64,000 nt of DNA from positions 1 to 64,000 of the IMG/VR virus record IMGVR_UViG_3300032308_000833. The stretch is one strand, 5' to 3'. A model generated the notes under the pieces. The model made no database searches. It saw nothing but the letters and a program-made list of their open reading frames with translations, and had not been told where the DNA came from. Below are positions 36,014-43,470 of this stretch, one piece after another; within the stretch, counting starts at the first letter, position 1; the number at the start of each line of letters is the position of its first letter. This DNA is from a virus. Position numbers and translations under genes: made by a program.

Positions 36014-37330
36014 ATGTCTATATTAAAAGCCCAATGGAATACTGAAGGCGAGAATGTTCGCCTATCTATGCCTTTTAGTAAGGTAGATAAAGAACGCCGC
36101 ATTGTTTCAGGCTTTGCCTCATTAGATAACTTAGATCGTCAAATGGACATTGTAACTACAGAAGCCAGCATGAAGGCATTTGAAAACTTTCGAGGTAACA
36201 TAAGAGAAATGCATCAACCATTAGCAGTAGGCAAAATGGTTTCATTTAAGCAAGACAAGTATTTTGATTCAGAGTCAAAGAAATTTTATAACGGTGTTTT
36301 TGTTTCCGCTTATGTTTCTAAAGGTGCTCAAAGCACATGGGAAAAGGTTTTGGATGGTACACTAACAGGTTTTTCTATTGGTGGCAGAATGAACAAATGG
36401 GACGACGCTTTTGATGAGAAGTTAGATTCTCAAATTAGAATTATTAAAGATTACGATCTTGTTGAATTAAGTCTTGTAGACTCTCCAGCAAATGAATTTG
36501 CAAACATTATGTCTGTTGAAAAAGTAGACGGAGTTTCAGTAATTAAAGGTGATAATACAGCCTTAGAAAATGTTTTTTGGGATTCAGAAACTGGAATTGT
36601 TATGGTTTCAGAAAATGAAAAAGAGATCAGTCCAACAACTGGTAATGAAATGAAAAATATAGGATTCGTTGAAAAAACGGATAATGAAAAAATCAATATG
36701 ATAAAGTTCTTAGTCGATAGTGCTAAAGGCATTACCACTTCTAAGATTACCAAGGAGGTAAGTCCTATGACAGAAACAACAGAAGTAGTAGCAGAGATTG
36801 TTGAAAAATCTGATATTGCAGTTGAAAATGTTGAGGTTGCTCCAGAGGCAGATGCCGTAGTTGATGCTCCTGTTACAGAAGTTGTTGCAGAAGATGCACC
36901 AGCAGCGGAAACAGTTGTGGAAGCAGAAAAAGCAGACACAGTTGAAGCAGTAGCAGAAGTTATTGAAGAAGTTGCTACAGAAGTATCTAAAGCAGACGAT
37001 GTTATTGTTGAGGCAGTAACAGAAGTTAAGAATACTCTTACATCAGCCTTTAGCGATCTACTTGCAACAGTAAAGTCTTTACAGACAGAAGTTGCAGATT
37101 TAAACAAACAAGTTGCTGACACAAAGTCACAAATTGTTAATACACAAAATGCACTAGTTGAAACAAACGGTGCAGTTAACGAGTTTGGAAAGAGAATGGA
37201 ATCAGTAGAATCTGATACCGCTTTCCGAAAGTCTGGCGATCTCGGCGAGGTCGTACAGTTACAACCAGTAATGGTTGAGAAATCCCTATGGGGCGGACGT
37301 TTCCTCAAAACAGCCGATCTATTCAGATAG
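36014..37330 (+). CDS. Prohead protease fused to scaffold (XkdF-like)
   Basis: 438 aa from the ATG after the promoter (an ATG four codons earlier overlaps the -10). The N-terminal approximately 170 residues are a prohead serine protease: FSKVDKERRIVSGFASLDN, NIREMHQP with the likely catalytic His, TGFSIGGR, and VELSLVDSPANEF with the catalytic Ser. The rest is an acidic Ala/Glu/Val-rich, coiled-coil scaffold ending MVEKSLWGGRFLKTADLFR. The protease should process the prohead and remove scaffold after assembly. A separate scaffold start lies inside (next entry). Confidence 0.85.
   Translation: MSILKAQWNTEGENVRLSMPFSKVDKERRIVSGFASLDNLDRQMDIVTTEASMKAFENFRGNIREMHQPLAVGKMVSFKQDKYFDSESKKFYNGVFVSAYVSKGAQSTWEKVLDGTLTGFSIGGRMNKWDDAFDEKLDSQIRIIKDYDLVELSLVDSPANEFANIMSVEKVDGVSVIKGDNTALENVFWDSETGIVMVSENEKEISPTTGNEMKNIGFVEKTDNEKINMIKFLVDSAKGITTSKITKEVSPMTETTEVVAEIVEKSDIAVENVEVAPEADAVVDAPVTEVVAEDAPAAETVVEAEKADTVEAVAEVIEEVATEVSKADDVIVEAVTEVKNTLTSAFSDLLATVKSLQTEVADLNKQVADTKSQIVNTQNALVETNGAVNEFGKRMESVESDTAFRKSGDLGEVVQLQPVMVEKSLWGGRFLKTADLFR
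36767..37330 (+). CDS. Nested in-frame scaffold protein (internal start)
   Basis: A perfect SD, AAGGAGGT, 7 nt before an in-frame ATG inside the protease gene, would make a 187-aa product. The product is exactly the acidic coiled-coil scaffold part (MTETTEVVAEIVEKSD... to FLKTADLFR). This is the arrangement of lambda C/Nu3, where scaffold is made in excess over protease from an internal start. The SD is better than that of the full-length gene, which has almost no leader. Direct evidence is the SD and frame; expression is inferred. Confidence 0.7.
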   Translation: MTETTEVVAEIVEKSDIAVENVEVAPEADAVVDAPVTEVVAEDAPAAETVVEAEKADTVEAVAEVIEEVATEVSKADDVIVEAVTEVKNTLTSAFSDLLATVKSLQTEVADLNKQVADTKSQIVNTQNALVETNGAVNEFGKRMESVESDTAFRKSGDLGEVVQLQPVMVEKSLWGGRFLKTADLFR

Positions 37331-37354
37331 AAAAATCACGTGGAGGTGAAATAT

Positions 37355-38503
37355 ATGTCGGAAGAAATAATTAAAAATCAGCCAGGAACATCAGGCGATC
37401 TAGGTGGAACACAACCTGGAACGTTTCAAGCACAAGGTGCATTCGCATCTGGTTCTGATGCTGGTGAAAACGTAGCAGGCAACTATGCAAACGGTGGTGT
37501 TATAGGTAACATCGCAGAAGCATCATTTGGCTCTACATCAGGAGTTAACGCAGTAAATCCTTCAGGTGATACTGGAAGCGGTATCTTACGCCCTGAACAA
37601 GCACGTCGTTTTATAGACTATGTGTGGGACGCAACTGTATTGGCCAAAGATGGTCGCAGAGTGACCATGAAAGCAAACACAATGGAACTTGAAAAAGTTA
37701 ACGTTGGAGAACGTGTAATCCGTGCAGCCTCACAAGGCTTAGGCGAATACACAAACGCTGGTGCAACATTCTCAAAAGTTGAATTAACTACAAAGAAAAT
37801 TCGCTTAGACTGGGAAGTATCATCAGAAGCACTTGAAGACAATATTGAAGGTGCAGCATTGGAAGATCATATCGTAAGATTGATGACCAACGCATTCGGT
37901 AATGATATCGAAGACCTTGCAATTAACGGAACAGGTACAGGTTCAAATGCTTTCACTAGCATCATGAACGGTTTCGTAAATCAAGTAACAGCGAACAACT
38001 CAGCATCTCACGAAGCAGTTGCCAACGTTGTATCAAATGCTTGGACAACAAACGTATTGCAAGACATAATTCTTGCAATGCCACGTAAGTACCGTGCACT
38101 TAAGAATAATCTTAAGTTCTACGCAGGTACAGACGTTTTCCAAGGTATTGTTAAAAACAATGGTACTCTTGCCGATGCTATTGCCGAAGCCTTTGTAAAT
38201 AAAGGTCCAGGTACAGAAGCAAATCGTCAAGCATACCTTGATGGTAACGCACAAACATTCGGAGGAGCACGTACAACACGTGTACTCGGAATTGATGTTC
38301 AAGAAGTTCCTTACTACCCTGCAGGATATGTCGATTTGACATTCCCTGCTAACCGTGTATGGGGTTTCCAACGAGACATCACAGTTAACCGTGAATACAA
38401 ACCTAAGAAAGATACTGTAGAATATACAGTTTTCGTTCGTTTTGGTATTCAATGGGAAGAACTAGACGCAGTCGCATTTGCGGATGCAGCAGCAGAAGCA
38501 TAA
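37355..38503 (+). CDS. Major capsid protein (HK97 fold)
   Basis: 382 aa, start at the ATG after GGAGGTG; an earlier in-frame ATG lies before that SD. A disordered Gly/Ala/Thr-rich N-terminus (about 1-75) is followed by the HK97 core. Core features are RRFIDYVWDATVLAKDGRRV, VNVGERVIRAASQGLG, FSKVELTTKKIRLDWEVSSEALEDNIEG (spine-helix region), AINGTGTGSNAF, and the A-domain strands to YTVFVRFGIQWEELDAV. Position between protease and connectors confirms it. A terminator follows immediately, limiting read-through from this highly expressed gene. Confidence 0.9.
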   Translation: MSEEIIKNQPGTSGDLGGTQPGTFQAQGAFASGSDAGENVAGNYANGGVIGNIAEASFGSTSGVNAVNPSGDTGSGILRPEQARRFIDYVWDATVLAKDGRRVTMKANTMELEKVNVGERVIRAASQGLGEYTNAGATFSKVELTTKKIRLDWEVSSEALEDNIEGAALEDHIVRLMTNAFGNDIEDLAINGTGTGSNAFTSIMNGFVNQVTANNSASHEAVANVVSNAWTTNVLQDIILAMPRKYRALKNNLKFYAGTDVFQGIVKNNGTLADAIAEAFVNKGPGTEANRQAYLDGNAQTFGGARTTRVLGIDVQEVPYYPAGYVDLTFPANRVWGFQRDITVNREYKPKKDTVEYTVFVRFGIQWEELDAVAFADAAAEA

Positions 38504-38519
38504 TCTGTAGCACAATTTT

Positions 38520-38560
38520 AAGGGGAGTAGGATTAATTTCTTACTCCCTTTAATATTTAA
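38520..38560 (+). terminator. Intrinsic terminator after the major capsid gene
   Basis: AAGGGGAGTA pairs with TACTCCCTTT (10 bp, one G-U) around a 12-nt loop; a T-rich tail follows (TTTAATATTTAATT). Confidence 0.65.
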
Positions 38561-38565
38561 TTAAA

Positions 38566-38574
38566 TGATATAAT
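38566..38574 (+). promoter_or_regulatory. Extended -10 late promoter of the connector operon
   Basis: TGA plus TATAAT, then GAGGAGGA as SD, immediately after the capsid terminator. Confidence 0.72.
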
Positions 38575-38591
38575 AATACGAGGAGGAATAT

Positions 38592-39032
38592 ATGTCAGAA
38601 TTAGACAACGATTTAAATTTACAAACACCAGAAACAGTTGAAGAAAATGTTATTCAAGACGCAATTGTTGAAGATGTTGTAGAAGAAGTTATAGAAGAAA
38701 TCCAACCAGCATTGTTAGCCCCAGGCGAAGCATTAATTCCAGAAGACAAAAAAGAAGCAGTTGAAGACCTTGTTGAGGGACTTGCTCCATTATCAACTGG
38801 TGCTATTGGTGTTGGAAAGCAACCAAGAACTAAAAAAGAAAAACCTGCTGAACCTAAACAAGGTAAAGAAAAAGTTGCCATTAAGTCAACTAAGAACGTA
38901 TCCTGGATGGGTGTAGGCCAAGTAAAAGTTGGTATCAACTACGTATCTGCAGAGCAAGCAAAAGAATGGTCAAAACGTAATCATATTACAATTTTGAAAC
39001 CAGAAGACGTTGCAAAGGAATACGGCTTATAA
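38592..39032 (+). CDS. Head-associated protein with acidic N-terminus
   Basis: 146 aa. Residues 1-40 are extremely acidic (EENVIQDAIVEDVVEEVIEE), the middle is Lys/Pro rich, and the C-terminal 45 residues (NVSWMGVGQVKVGINYVSAE, then WSKRNHITILKPEDVAKEYG) form a compact domain I know from actinophage proteins that follow the major capsid gene. Function is not established; head decoration or connector accessory is likely from position. Confidence 0.6.
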   Translation: MSELDNDLNLQTPETVEENVIQDAIVEDVVEEVIEEIQPALLAPGEALIPEDKKEAVEDLVEGLAPLSTGAIGVGKQPRTKKEKPAEPKQGKEKVAIKSTKNVSWMGVGQVKVGINYVSAEQAKEWSKRNHITILKPEDVAKEYGL

Positions 39033-39035
39033 ACA

Positions 39036-39947
39036 ATGGAAGCATTAAGGGTTCCACCATACCCACTAACACTAAAGTTTGATGTCCCAACAAGTGGAGA
39101 TATCTACACTCTTAGATTACAGGATTTGGTGGAACACTTTGTTGAAGAATCAAATATAACTTCAGCAAACTTACAAATAACATATGTAATACCATTATCA
39201 AAAATAGAATTTGACAGAAAATATGAAGTTAAGATTTTAAATTCAGATGAAGAAGTAGTGTTTGAAGATAATTTAGACATAGTAAGACCATATACTGACC
39301 CTAATAAACTTGGAACTACCGCTTCAGAAATAACAGAAGCAAAATATAACGAACTTATTGCAAGATCAATTATTGACTCATTCGTTGTTGATGGTTTTTA
39401 TAATCAAAAAGTTATTGTTCAAACAGTTGGAGAAGGATTAGATTATATACCTTTGTGGGTAAATGCTTACAAGGTATTGAGAGTTTATGAAAACGATGTT
39501 TTAATTTTTGATGTTGATGAAGAAACAAACGATAGATATTTTAAATTATCATTAGATAACTCTGCTGTACAAGAATATATTCCCAATTCAACAGAATCAT
39601 TAAATAGATTAGAAAAAACGCTACCAAATCTTCCAGTATCGTACGGTGATTTAGGTTATTATGGTTGGGACACTGTTACTTTTCCTACAGGATATGACTA
39701 TACATTAGTTCTAGATGCTGGATATAAAACAGTTCCATCAGATATTCAAGCAGCAACAGAAATGTTAATTAATGATATTAAATGTGGAAGACTTGATCAA
39801 TATAAAAGATATGTTGAAGAATATCAAACAGACCAGTACAAGGTTAAGTTTAATGCTAGTAAATTATTTAGCGGTACAGGTAATATTATAGTTGATCAAA
39901 TACTATCAAAATATACTAAGAACATTACTAGACTAGGAATACTATGA
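39036..39947 (+). CDS. Head-to-tail adaptor
   Basis: 303 aa. An N-terminal beta domain (LKFDVPTSGDIYTLRLQDLV) precedes the helical adaptor core: a long segment with VPSDIQAATEMLINDIKCGRLDQYKRYVEEY and C-terminal VDQILSKYTKNITRLGIL is characteristic of connector proteins that dock under the portal (gp6/gp15-like). The stop overlaps the next start by four bases. The N-terminal beta domain makes it longer than typical adaptors of 100-150 aa. Confidence 0.7.
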   Translation: MEALRVPPYPLTLKFDVPTSGDIYTLRLQDLVEHFVEESNITSANLQITYVIPLSKIEFDRKYEVKILNSDEEVVFEDNLDIVRPYTDPNKLGTTASEITEAKYNELIARSIIDSFVVDGFYNQKVIVQTVGEGLDYIPLWVNAYKVLRVYENDVLIFDVDEETNDRYFKLSLDNSAVQEYIPNSTESLNRLEKTLPNLPVSYGDLGYYGWDTVTFPTGYDYTLVLDAGYKTVPSDIQAATEMLINDIKCGRLDQYKRYVEEYQTDQYKVKFNASKLFSGTGNIIVDQILSKYTKNITRLGIL

Positions 39948-40393
39948 CATGTTTAGACGACAACTTTTTATATCCTATGACAGCAGAAGTGTATTATTCA
40001 TCAGTTGAGCAAGGTCAGTACGGTAATATTAAAAAGCAATGGTCAAAATTTAAAGATATAAAATGTTACTTTGCATCTGGCAACCTTAGAAATAAAGAAG
40101 AGCAACAAGTACAAAATGTAGCAATTGTTTTTGACACAGTTTTGAGCGGTAGAGTTCCAACAGATATTAGATTTGATGATATGAATGGTGGAATTGCATT
40201 AACTAATCTTATTATAACAAATATATCAGATGGAGAAGGTAACCCTATATATGTTGAAACAGGTGGGGTTCGTGCTGGTAAATCAAGTCTTTTTGAAATT
40301 GCGACACTAAGCCCATACTCTGGTTTGTTTGGAAAAACAGAATACTATAAAATTGTAATTAAAAGGTCTGATAGTCAGGCGATAGATTTATGA
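39944..40393 (+). CDS. Head-to-tail stopper
   Basis: 149 aa, small beta-barrel type: LYPMTAEVYYSSVEQGQYGNIKKQW, then KCYFASGNLRNKEEQQVQNV, LTNLIITNISDGEG and YKIVIKRSD. Matches the expected size, fold and position of head-closure (stopper) proteins between adaptor and the gp10-like protein. ATGA overlaps at both ends. Assignment relies mainly on synteny. Confidence 0.62.
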   Translation: MTCLDDNFLYPMTAEVYYSSVEQGQYGNIKKQWSKFKDIKCYFASGNLRNKEEQQVQNVAIVFDTVLSGRVPTDIRFDDMNGGIALTNLIITNISDGEGNPIYVETGGVRAGKSSLFEIATLSPYSGLFGKTEYYKIVIKRSDSQAIDL

Positions 40394-41058
40394 TAAGATT
40401 TGATACAAGACAGTTTAAAAAAGATATGGACAATATTGTAAAATACTCTATGGGATTTTTAGAAGGAGTTGAGGGTGGCAAAAAGTTATTTTTAAATAAT
40501 CTTGGAAAACAAACTATAGAGGTTTTAAAACAATTTGTTGACACAAACGCTAGGATAGATCCAGCAGCATTGCAACATGTTTATGAGTGGTATAAATCTG
40601 GAAGTCCAGAATCAAGATTATTTGATATACAATATACTGTTAGTGGATTAGGATTATCAGTAATGTCAACATTTACACAATCATCTCAAGTAAGAAATGG
40701 ATCCACAGAACCTTTTTATAACAAAGCAAGAATAATGGAAAAGGGTGTGCCAGTTGTAATCAAACCTAAAAAATCACCTGTGCTGGTTTTTGAACAAGAT
40801 GGAGAAACAGTGTTTACTAGAAATGCAGTTACCGTAAACAGTCCTGGTGGAGAAGATGCACAAGGTAGTTTTGAGTCAATCATAGATATGTTTTTTCTAC
40901 AATATTTTAAACAATCATTTTTAAAAGCATCTGGTCTATATGATTATATAAAAAGACCACAAGTATTTAAAACTAATATGGCAGCAGGAAAACGTAGTGG
41001 TAAAGGTGTCGGATATTCAACTGGATATAAATGGATTTCTAATGCGGTGATTGCATAA
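40390..41058 (+). CDS. HK97 gp10-like tail component
   Basis: 222 aa. Helical N-terminus (FDTRQFKKDMDNIVKYSMGF) with LFLNNLGKQTIEVLKQFVDTNARID, and a beta core with KARIMEKGVPVVIKPKKSPVL, as in gp10-like minor structural proteins positioned between stopper and tail terminator. The 18 residues before the end are basic and aromatic (KGVGYSTGYKWISNAV). Role in tail joining inferred from order. Confidence 0.62.
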   Translation: MIRFDTRQFKKDMDNIVKYSMGFLEGVEGGKKLFLNNLGKQTIEVLKQFVDTNARIDPAALQHVYEWYKSGSPESRLFDIQYTVSGLGLSVMSTFTQSSQVRNGSTEPFYNKARIMEKGVPVVIKPKKSPVLVFEQDGETVFTRNAVTVNSPGGEDAQGSFESIIDMFFLQYFKQSFLKASGLYDYIKRPQVFKTNMAAGKRSGKGVGYSTGYKWISNAVIA

Positions 41059-41591
41059 TGGCTGCCACAATACATCATCCACCTTCACTAATTAATGCTT
41101 ATTTACAAAATAAGATTAGTGAGTTTTTTGGTCAAGATTTTACTATACCGTTTTTTCCTACTAGCCCAACAGACATTGCTGCTCTGACTGAATCATTTCC
41201 AAACTCTGAAGGAACATTTGCAGTATATGACAGAATGTTTAGAATGAATAGAAAGACATTTCCTCACATATATTGTGAACAAATAATGTACTATTTTTAT
41301 AACTTTGGTGACGACGCAGTTGAAAGAACAATCATTATAAGTCAAAAAATTCAAGATCTCTTAAACGCACTGGATGAGTCTGCAGTTGATATAAATAAAT
41401 GGATAAGGGATAACCAAGAAACAGAAATCCCTGGCCCAAACATAGCACTTAAGGATATGTCCCTTCCTCTATATTTTCACACCTTTAAAACCTACCAACT
41501 TCAAGAGACTAGAGACATCATAGACTTTGGAACAGCCAGAACCTTTGCGGGAAACAAGATTATCTTAGATTATGACTGGCACAAGGGTTAA
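41058..41591 (+). CDS. Tail terminator
   Basis: 177 aa. IHHPPSLINAYLQNKISEFFG, CEQIMYYFYNFGDDAVERTIIISQ and a late LKDMSLPLYFHTFKTYQLQE have the alternating alpha-beta pattern of tail-terminator proteins, which cap the tail tube and join it to the head. Position directly before the major tail protein supports this. Coupled by TAATG to the preceding gene. Confidence 0.65.
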   Translation: MAATIHHPPSLINAYLQNKISEFFGQDFTIPFFPTSPTDIAALTESFPNSEGTFAVYDRMFRMNRKTFPHIYCEQIMYYFYNFGDDAVERTIIISQKIQDLLNALDESAVDINKWIRDNQETEIPGPNIALKDMSLPLYFHTFKTYQLQETRDIIDFGTARTFAGNKIILDYDWHKG

Positions 41592-41599
41592 CAAAATGG

Positions 41600-41608
41600 T
41601 GTTATACT
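41600..41608 (+). promoter_or_regulatory. Extended -10 promoter of the major tail gene
   Basis: TGT plus TATACT, followed by a 65-nt leader with AAGGAGAGG as SD. Confidence 0.65.
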
Positions 41609-41673
41609 TGACCTTGAGGAAACATCGCTTTACAACTAAATAAGAAAACCCTTTACAAGGAGAGGTGAAATAA

Positions 41674-42324
41674 ATGGCATATTCTCGTGGATCGTCCAAC
41701 AACATTATCGTTGGTGCAGCCGCACTGTTTACATATAATGACGGTGCTTTAGCACAAGCAATCGGTACTGCAGGTGGACCACTACCAGCATTTGAAGCAG
41801 CAACATCATACAAAGATACTTTGGCTGATGACGTTGACTTCACAAACGTAGGTTATACCAGCAATGGTATCGAACTTACATTCCAACCGTCTTTCGGTGA
41901 AGTTCAAGTTGATCAAGTTCTTGACGTTGCTCGTCTTTTCAAAGACGGCATGCAAGTATCTTTGGCAACATCATTTGCAGAAGCAACACTAGAAAACCTT
42001 CTAGTGGCAGTAGCAGCAAACGTAAATGATTTGGACGACTTAGCAACATCAACAGGTATTGGATCAGGAAGCCAAAGTTTCGACATCAACTCAGGTGAAT
42101 TAGGCGACGTTCCTCTAGAACGTGGTATAGTAGCCGTTGGTCCAGGAACTGGTGACCCATCAGTAGATAAGGAACGTATCTATATTGGATACCGTGCTTT
42201 GTCAATCGAAAACGTAGTAGCATCAGCAAAACGTGATGCAGCATCTATGTTTGACGTAACTTTCCGTATGTTGCCGTTAGATGACGGTATGTATGGTAAG
42301 ATTGTTGATCGTACAATTGCTTAG
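41674..42324 (+). CDS. Major tail (tube) protein
   Basis: 216 aa, beta-rich: SSNNIIVGAAALFTYNDGAL, a DVDFTNVGYTSNGIELTFQP strand pair, FGEVQVDQVLDVARLF (typical of siphovirus tube proteins), then DMLPLDDGMYGKI-like C-terminus. Dedicated promoter, strong SD and a terminator right after the stop indicate high, insulated expression, as expected for the tube subunit. Polymerises around the tape measure. Confidence 0.82.
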   Translation: MAYSRGSSNNIIVGAAALFTYNDGALAQAIGTAGGPLPAFEAATSYKDTLADDVDFTNVGYTSNGIELTFQPSFGEVQVDQVLDVARLFKDGMQVSLATSFAEATLENLLVAVAANVNDLDDLATSTGIGSGSQSFDINSGELGDVPLERGIVAVGPGTGDPSVDKERIYIGYRALSIENVVASAKRDAASMFDVTFRMLPLDDGMYGKIVDRTIA

Positions 42325-42343
42325 TAAGTAATTTTACAAGATT

Positions 42344-42371
42344 AGCCCACCCATAAAACGGTGGGCTTTTC
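42344..42371 (+). terminator. Intrinsic terminator after the major tail gene
   Basis: AGCCCACC-CATAAAAC-GGTGGGCT perfect 8-bp stem followed by TTTTC. Confidence 0.85.
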
Positions 42372-42375
42372 TATT

Positions 42376-42384
42376 TGATATAAT
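42376..42384 (+). promoter_or_regulatory. Extended -10 late promoter, leaderless output
   Basis: TGA plus TATAAT, 6 nt to the ATG at 42391; overlaps the terminator tail. Confidence 0.78.
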
Positions 42385-42390
42385 GGTTTA

Positions 42391-43074
42391 ATGGCCACAA
42401 AAGTTTATGAAGAAAATGTTATAGAATTAATCGACGGTACAGAAATAACAGTTGGCCCATCAAAAATAAAATATCTAAGAGGTATATTAGACAGTTTTAA
42501 TAAAATAAATAAAGATAGCACAGAAGATGAAGCCATAGAGATGATGGTTGAGTCTGTTAGAATTGCAATGCAAGAGTTTTATCCATCTATTTCTGATTCA
42601 GTAGAACTGATAGAAGATAACTTAGATATAAAAACAGTATATAAGGTTTTGGAATATTGTGCTGGAATAAAGATAAATATCGACCAAGAAGAGACTGTTG
42701 AGAATCAAGCAAAGTCTCAAAGCGATGGATCAAACTGGCAAGACCTAGATCTTGTAAAGTTAGAGTCTGAGGCTTTTTTAATAGGTGCTTGGAAGAACTT
42801 TGACGATTTAGAAAACTCTATATCAATGCCAGAATTAATATCTTTATTAGAAGTAAAAAGAGAATTAGATTATGGTGATAAAAAATTTGCGGCGGCAATG
42901 CAAGGAGTAGATCTTGATAAAGACAAAAATGATAATGCCTGGGAAGATATGAAAAAAAGAGTATTATATAAAGGAAAAGATGCAAATGATATAACAAACC
43001 TTCGTGGAGCAAGAGCCCAGAAAGCAGGGTTTGGCATTGGAAATGGTTTGGGGTATGAAGAGGTTGTTGGTTAA
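42391..43074 (+). CDS. Tail assembly chaperone, G-T fusion form
   Basis: 227 aa in one continuous frame. Residues 1-95 (VIELIDGTEITVGPSKIKYL, MVESVRIAMQEFYPSI, DNLDIKTVYKVLEYCAGIKI) are a G-type domain homologous to the next gene. Residues about 120-227 (ISMPELISLLEVKRELDYGD, KKFAAAMQGVDLD, KKRVLYKGKD) are the T-type domain normally reached by a programmed frameshift. Here the fusion needs no frameshift. It should escort the tape measure during tail assembly. Leaderless start implies modest translation compared with the free G protein. Confidence 0.8.
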   Translation: MATKVYEENVIELIDGTEITVGPSKIKYLRGILDSFNKINKDSTEDEAIEMMVESVRIAMQEFYPSISDSVELIEDNLDIKTVYKVLEYCAGIKINIDQEETVENQAKSQSDGSNWQDLDLVKLESEAFLIGAWKNFDDLENSISMPELISLLEVKRELDYGDKKFAAAMQGVDLDKDKNDNAWEDMKKRVLYKGKDANDITNLRGARAQKAGFGIGNGLGYEEVVG

Positions 43075-43089
43075 AATATAGGTCCTCTG

Positions 43090-43098
43090 TGATATAAT
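43090..43098 (+). promoter_or_regulatory. Extended -10 late promoter of the free-G chaperone gene
   Basis: TGA plus TATAAT, then a leader with a 12-bp perfect palindrome AAGGTTAACCTT (43100-43111) and AAGGAGG SD before the ATG at 43125. Confidence 0.72.
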
Positions 43099-43124
43099 TA
43101 AGGTTAACCTTATAAGGAGGAAAA

Positions 43125-43445
43125 ATGGCAACTACTGTTAACGAAGAAAAAACAGTTACGCTTATTGACGGCACAAAAATCAAAGTAAGACCACTGAAAA
43201 TTTCTCTCCTACGTCCTTTCATGAAGAAATTCGAAGGTGTAGCAGCGGTCGCAGAAGATAACGAAAAATCAATGAACATATTAATGGAATGTATTCAAAT
43301 TGCAATGAAACAATACAAACCAGAACTTGCAGAAGACTTAGCAGCGTTAGAAGAAAATATGGATCTTCCAACGGTATATCAGATTATAGAAGAAGCATCT
43401 GGAGTTAAATTAGCAGATGCAGCACTTCTTAATAATCTACCATAA
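43125..43445 (+). CDS. Tail assembly chaperone, free G form
   Basis: 106 aa, aligns along its length with the N-terminal domain of the preceding gene (shared ATxVxEE, LIDGTxIxVxPxKIxxLR, IAMxxxxP, LEEN(D)MDLPTVYxxxEExxGxKL). It lacks the T domain and I find no slippery sequence or continuing frame before the tape measure gene 26 nt downstream. Its perfect SD suggests much higher output than the leaderless fusion gene. This would reproduce the excess of G over G-T that frameshifting gives in other phages. Confidence 0.8.
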   Translation: MATTVNEEKTVTLIDGTKIKVRPLKISLLRPFMKKFEGVAAVAEDNEKSMNILMECIQIAMKQYKPELAEDLAALEENMDLPTVYQIIEEASGVKLADAALLNNLP

Positions 43446-43470
43446 AAACTAAATAAAGAGGTACTAATGA

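Noticed and set aside
36451-37308. 285-aa minus-strand frame opposite the scaffold region
   Set aside because: Ser/Thr-rich antisense shadow of the acidic repetitive scaffold; no SD; plus strand has full support.
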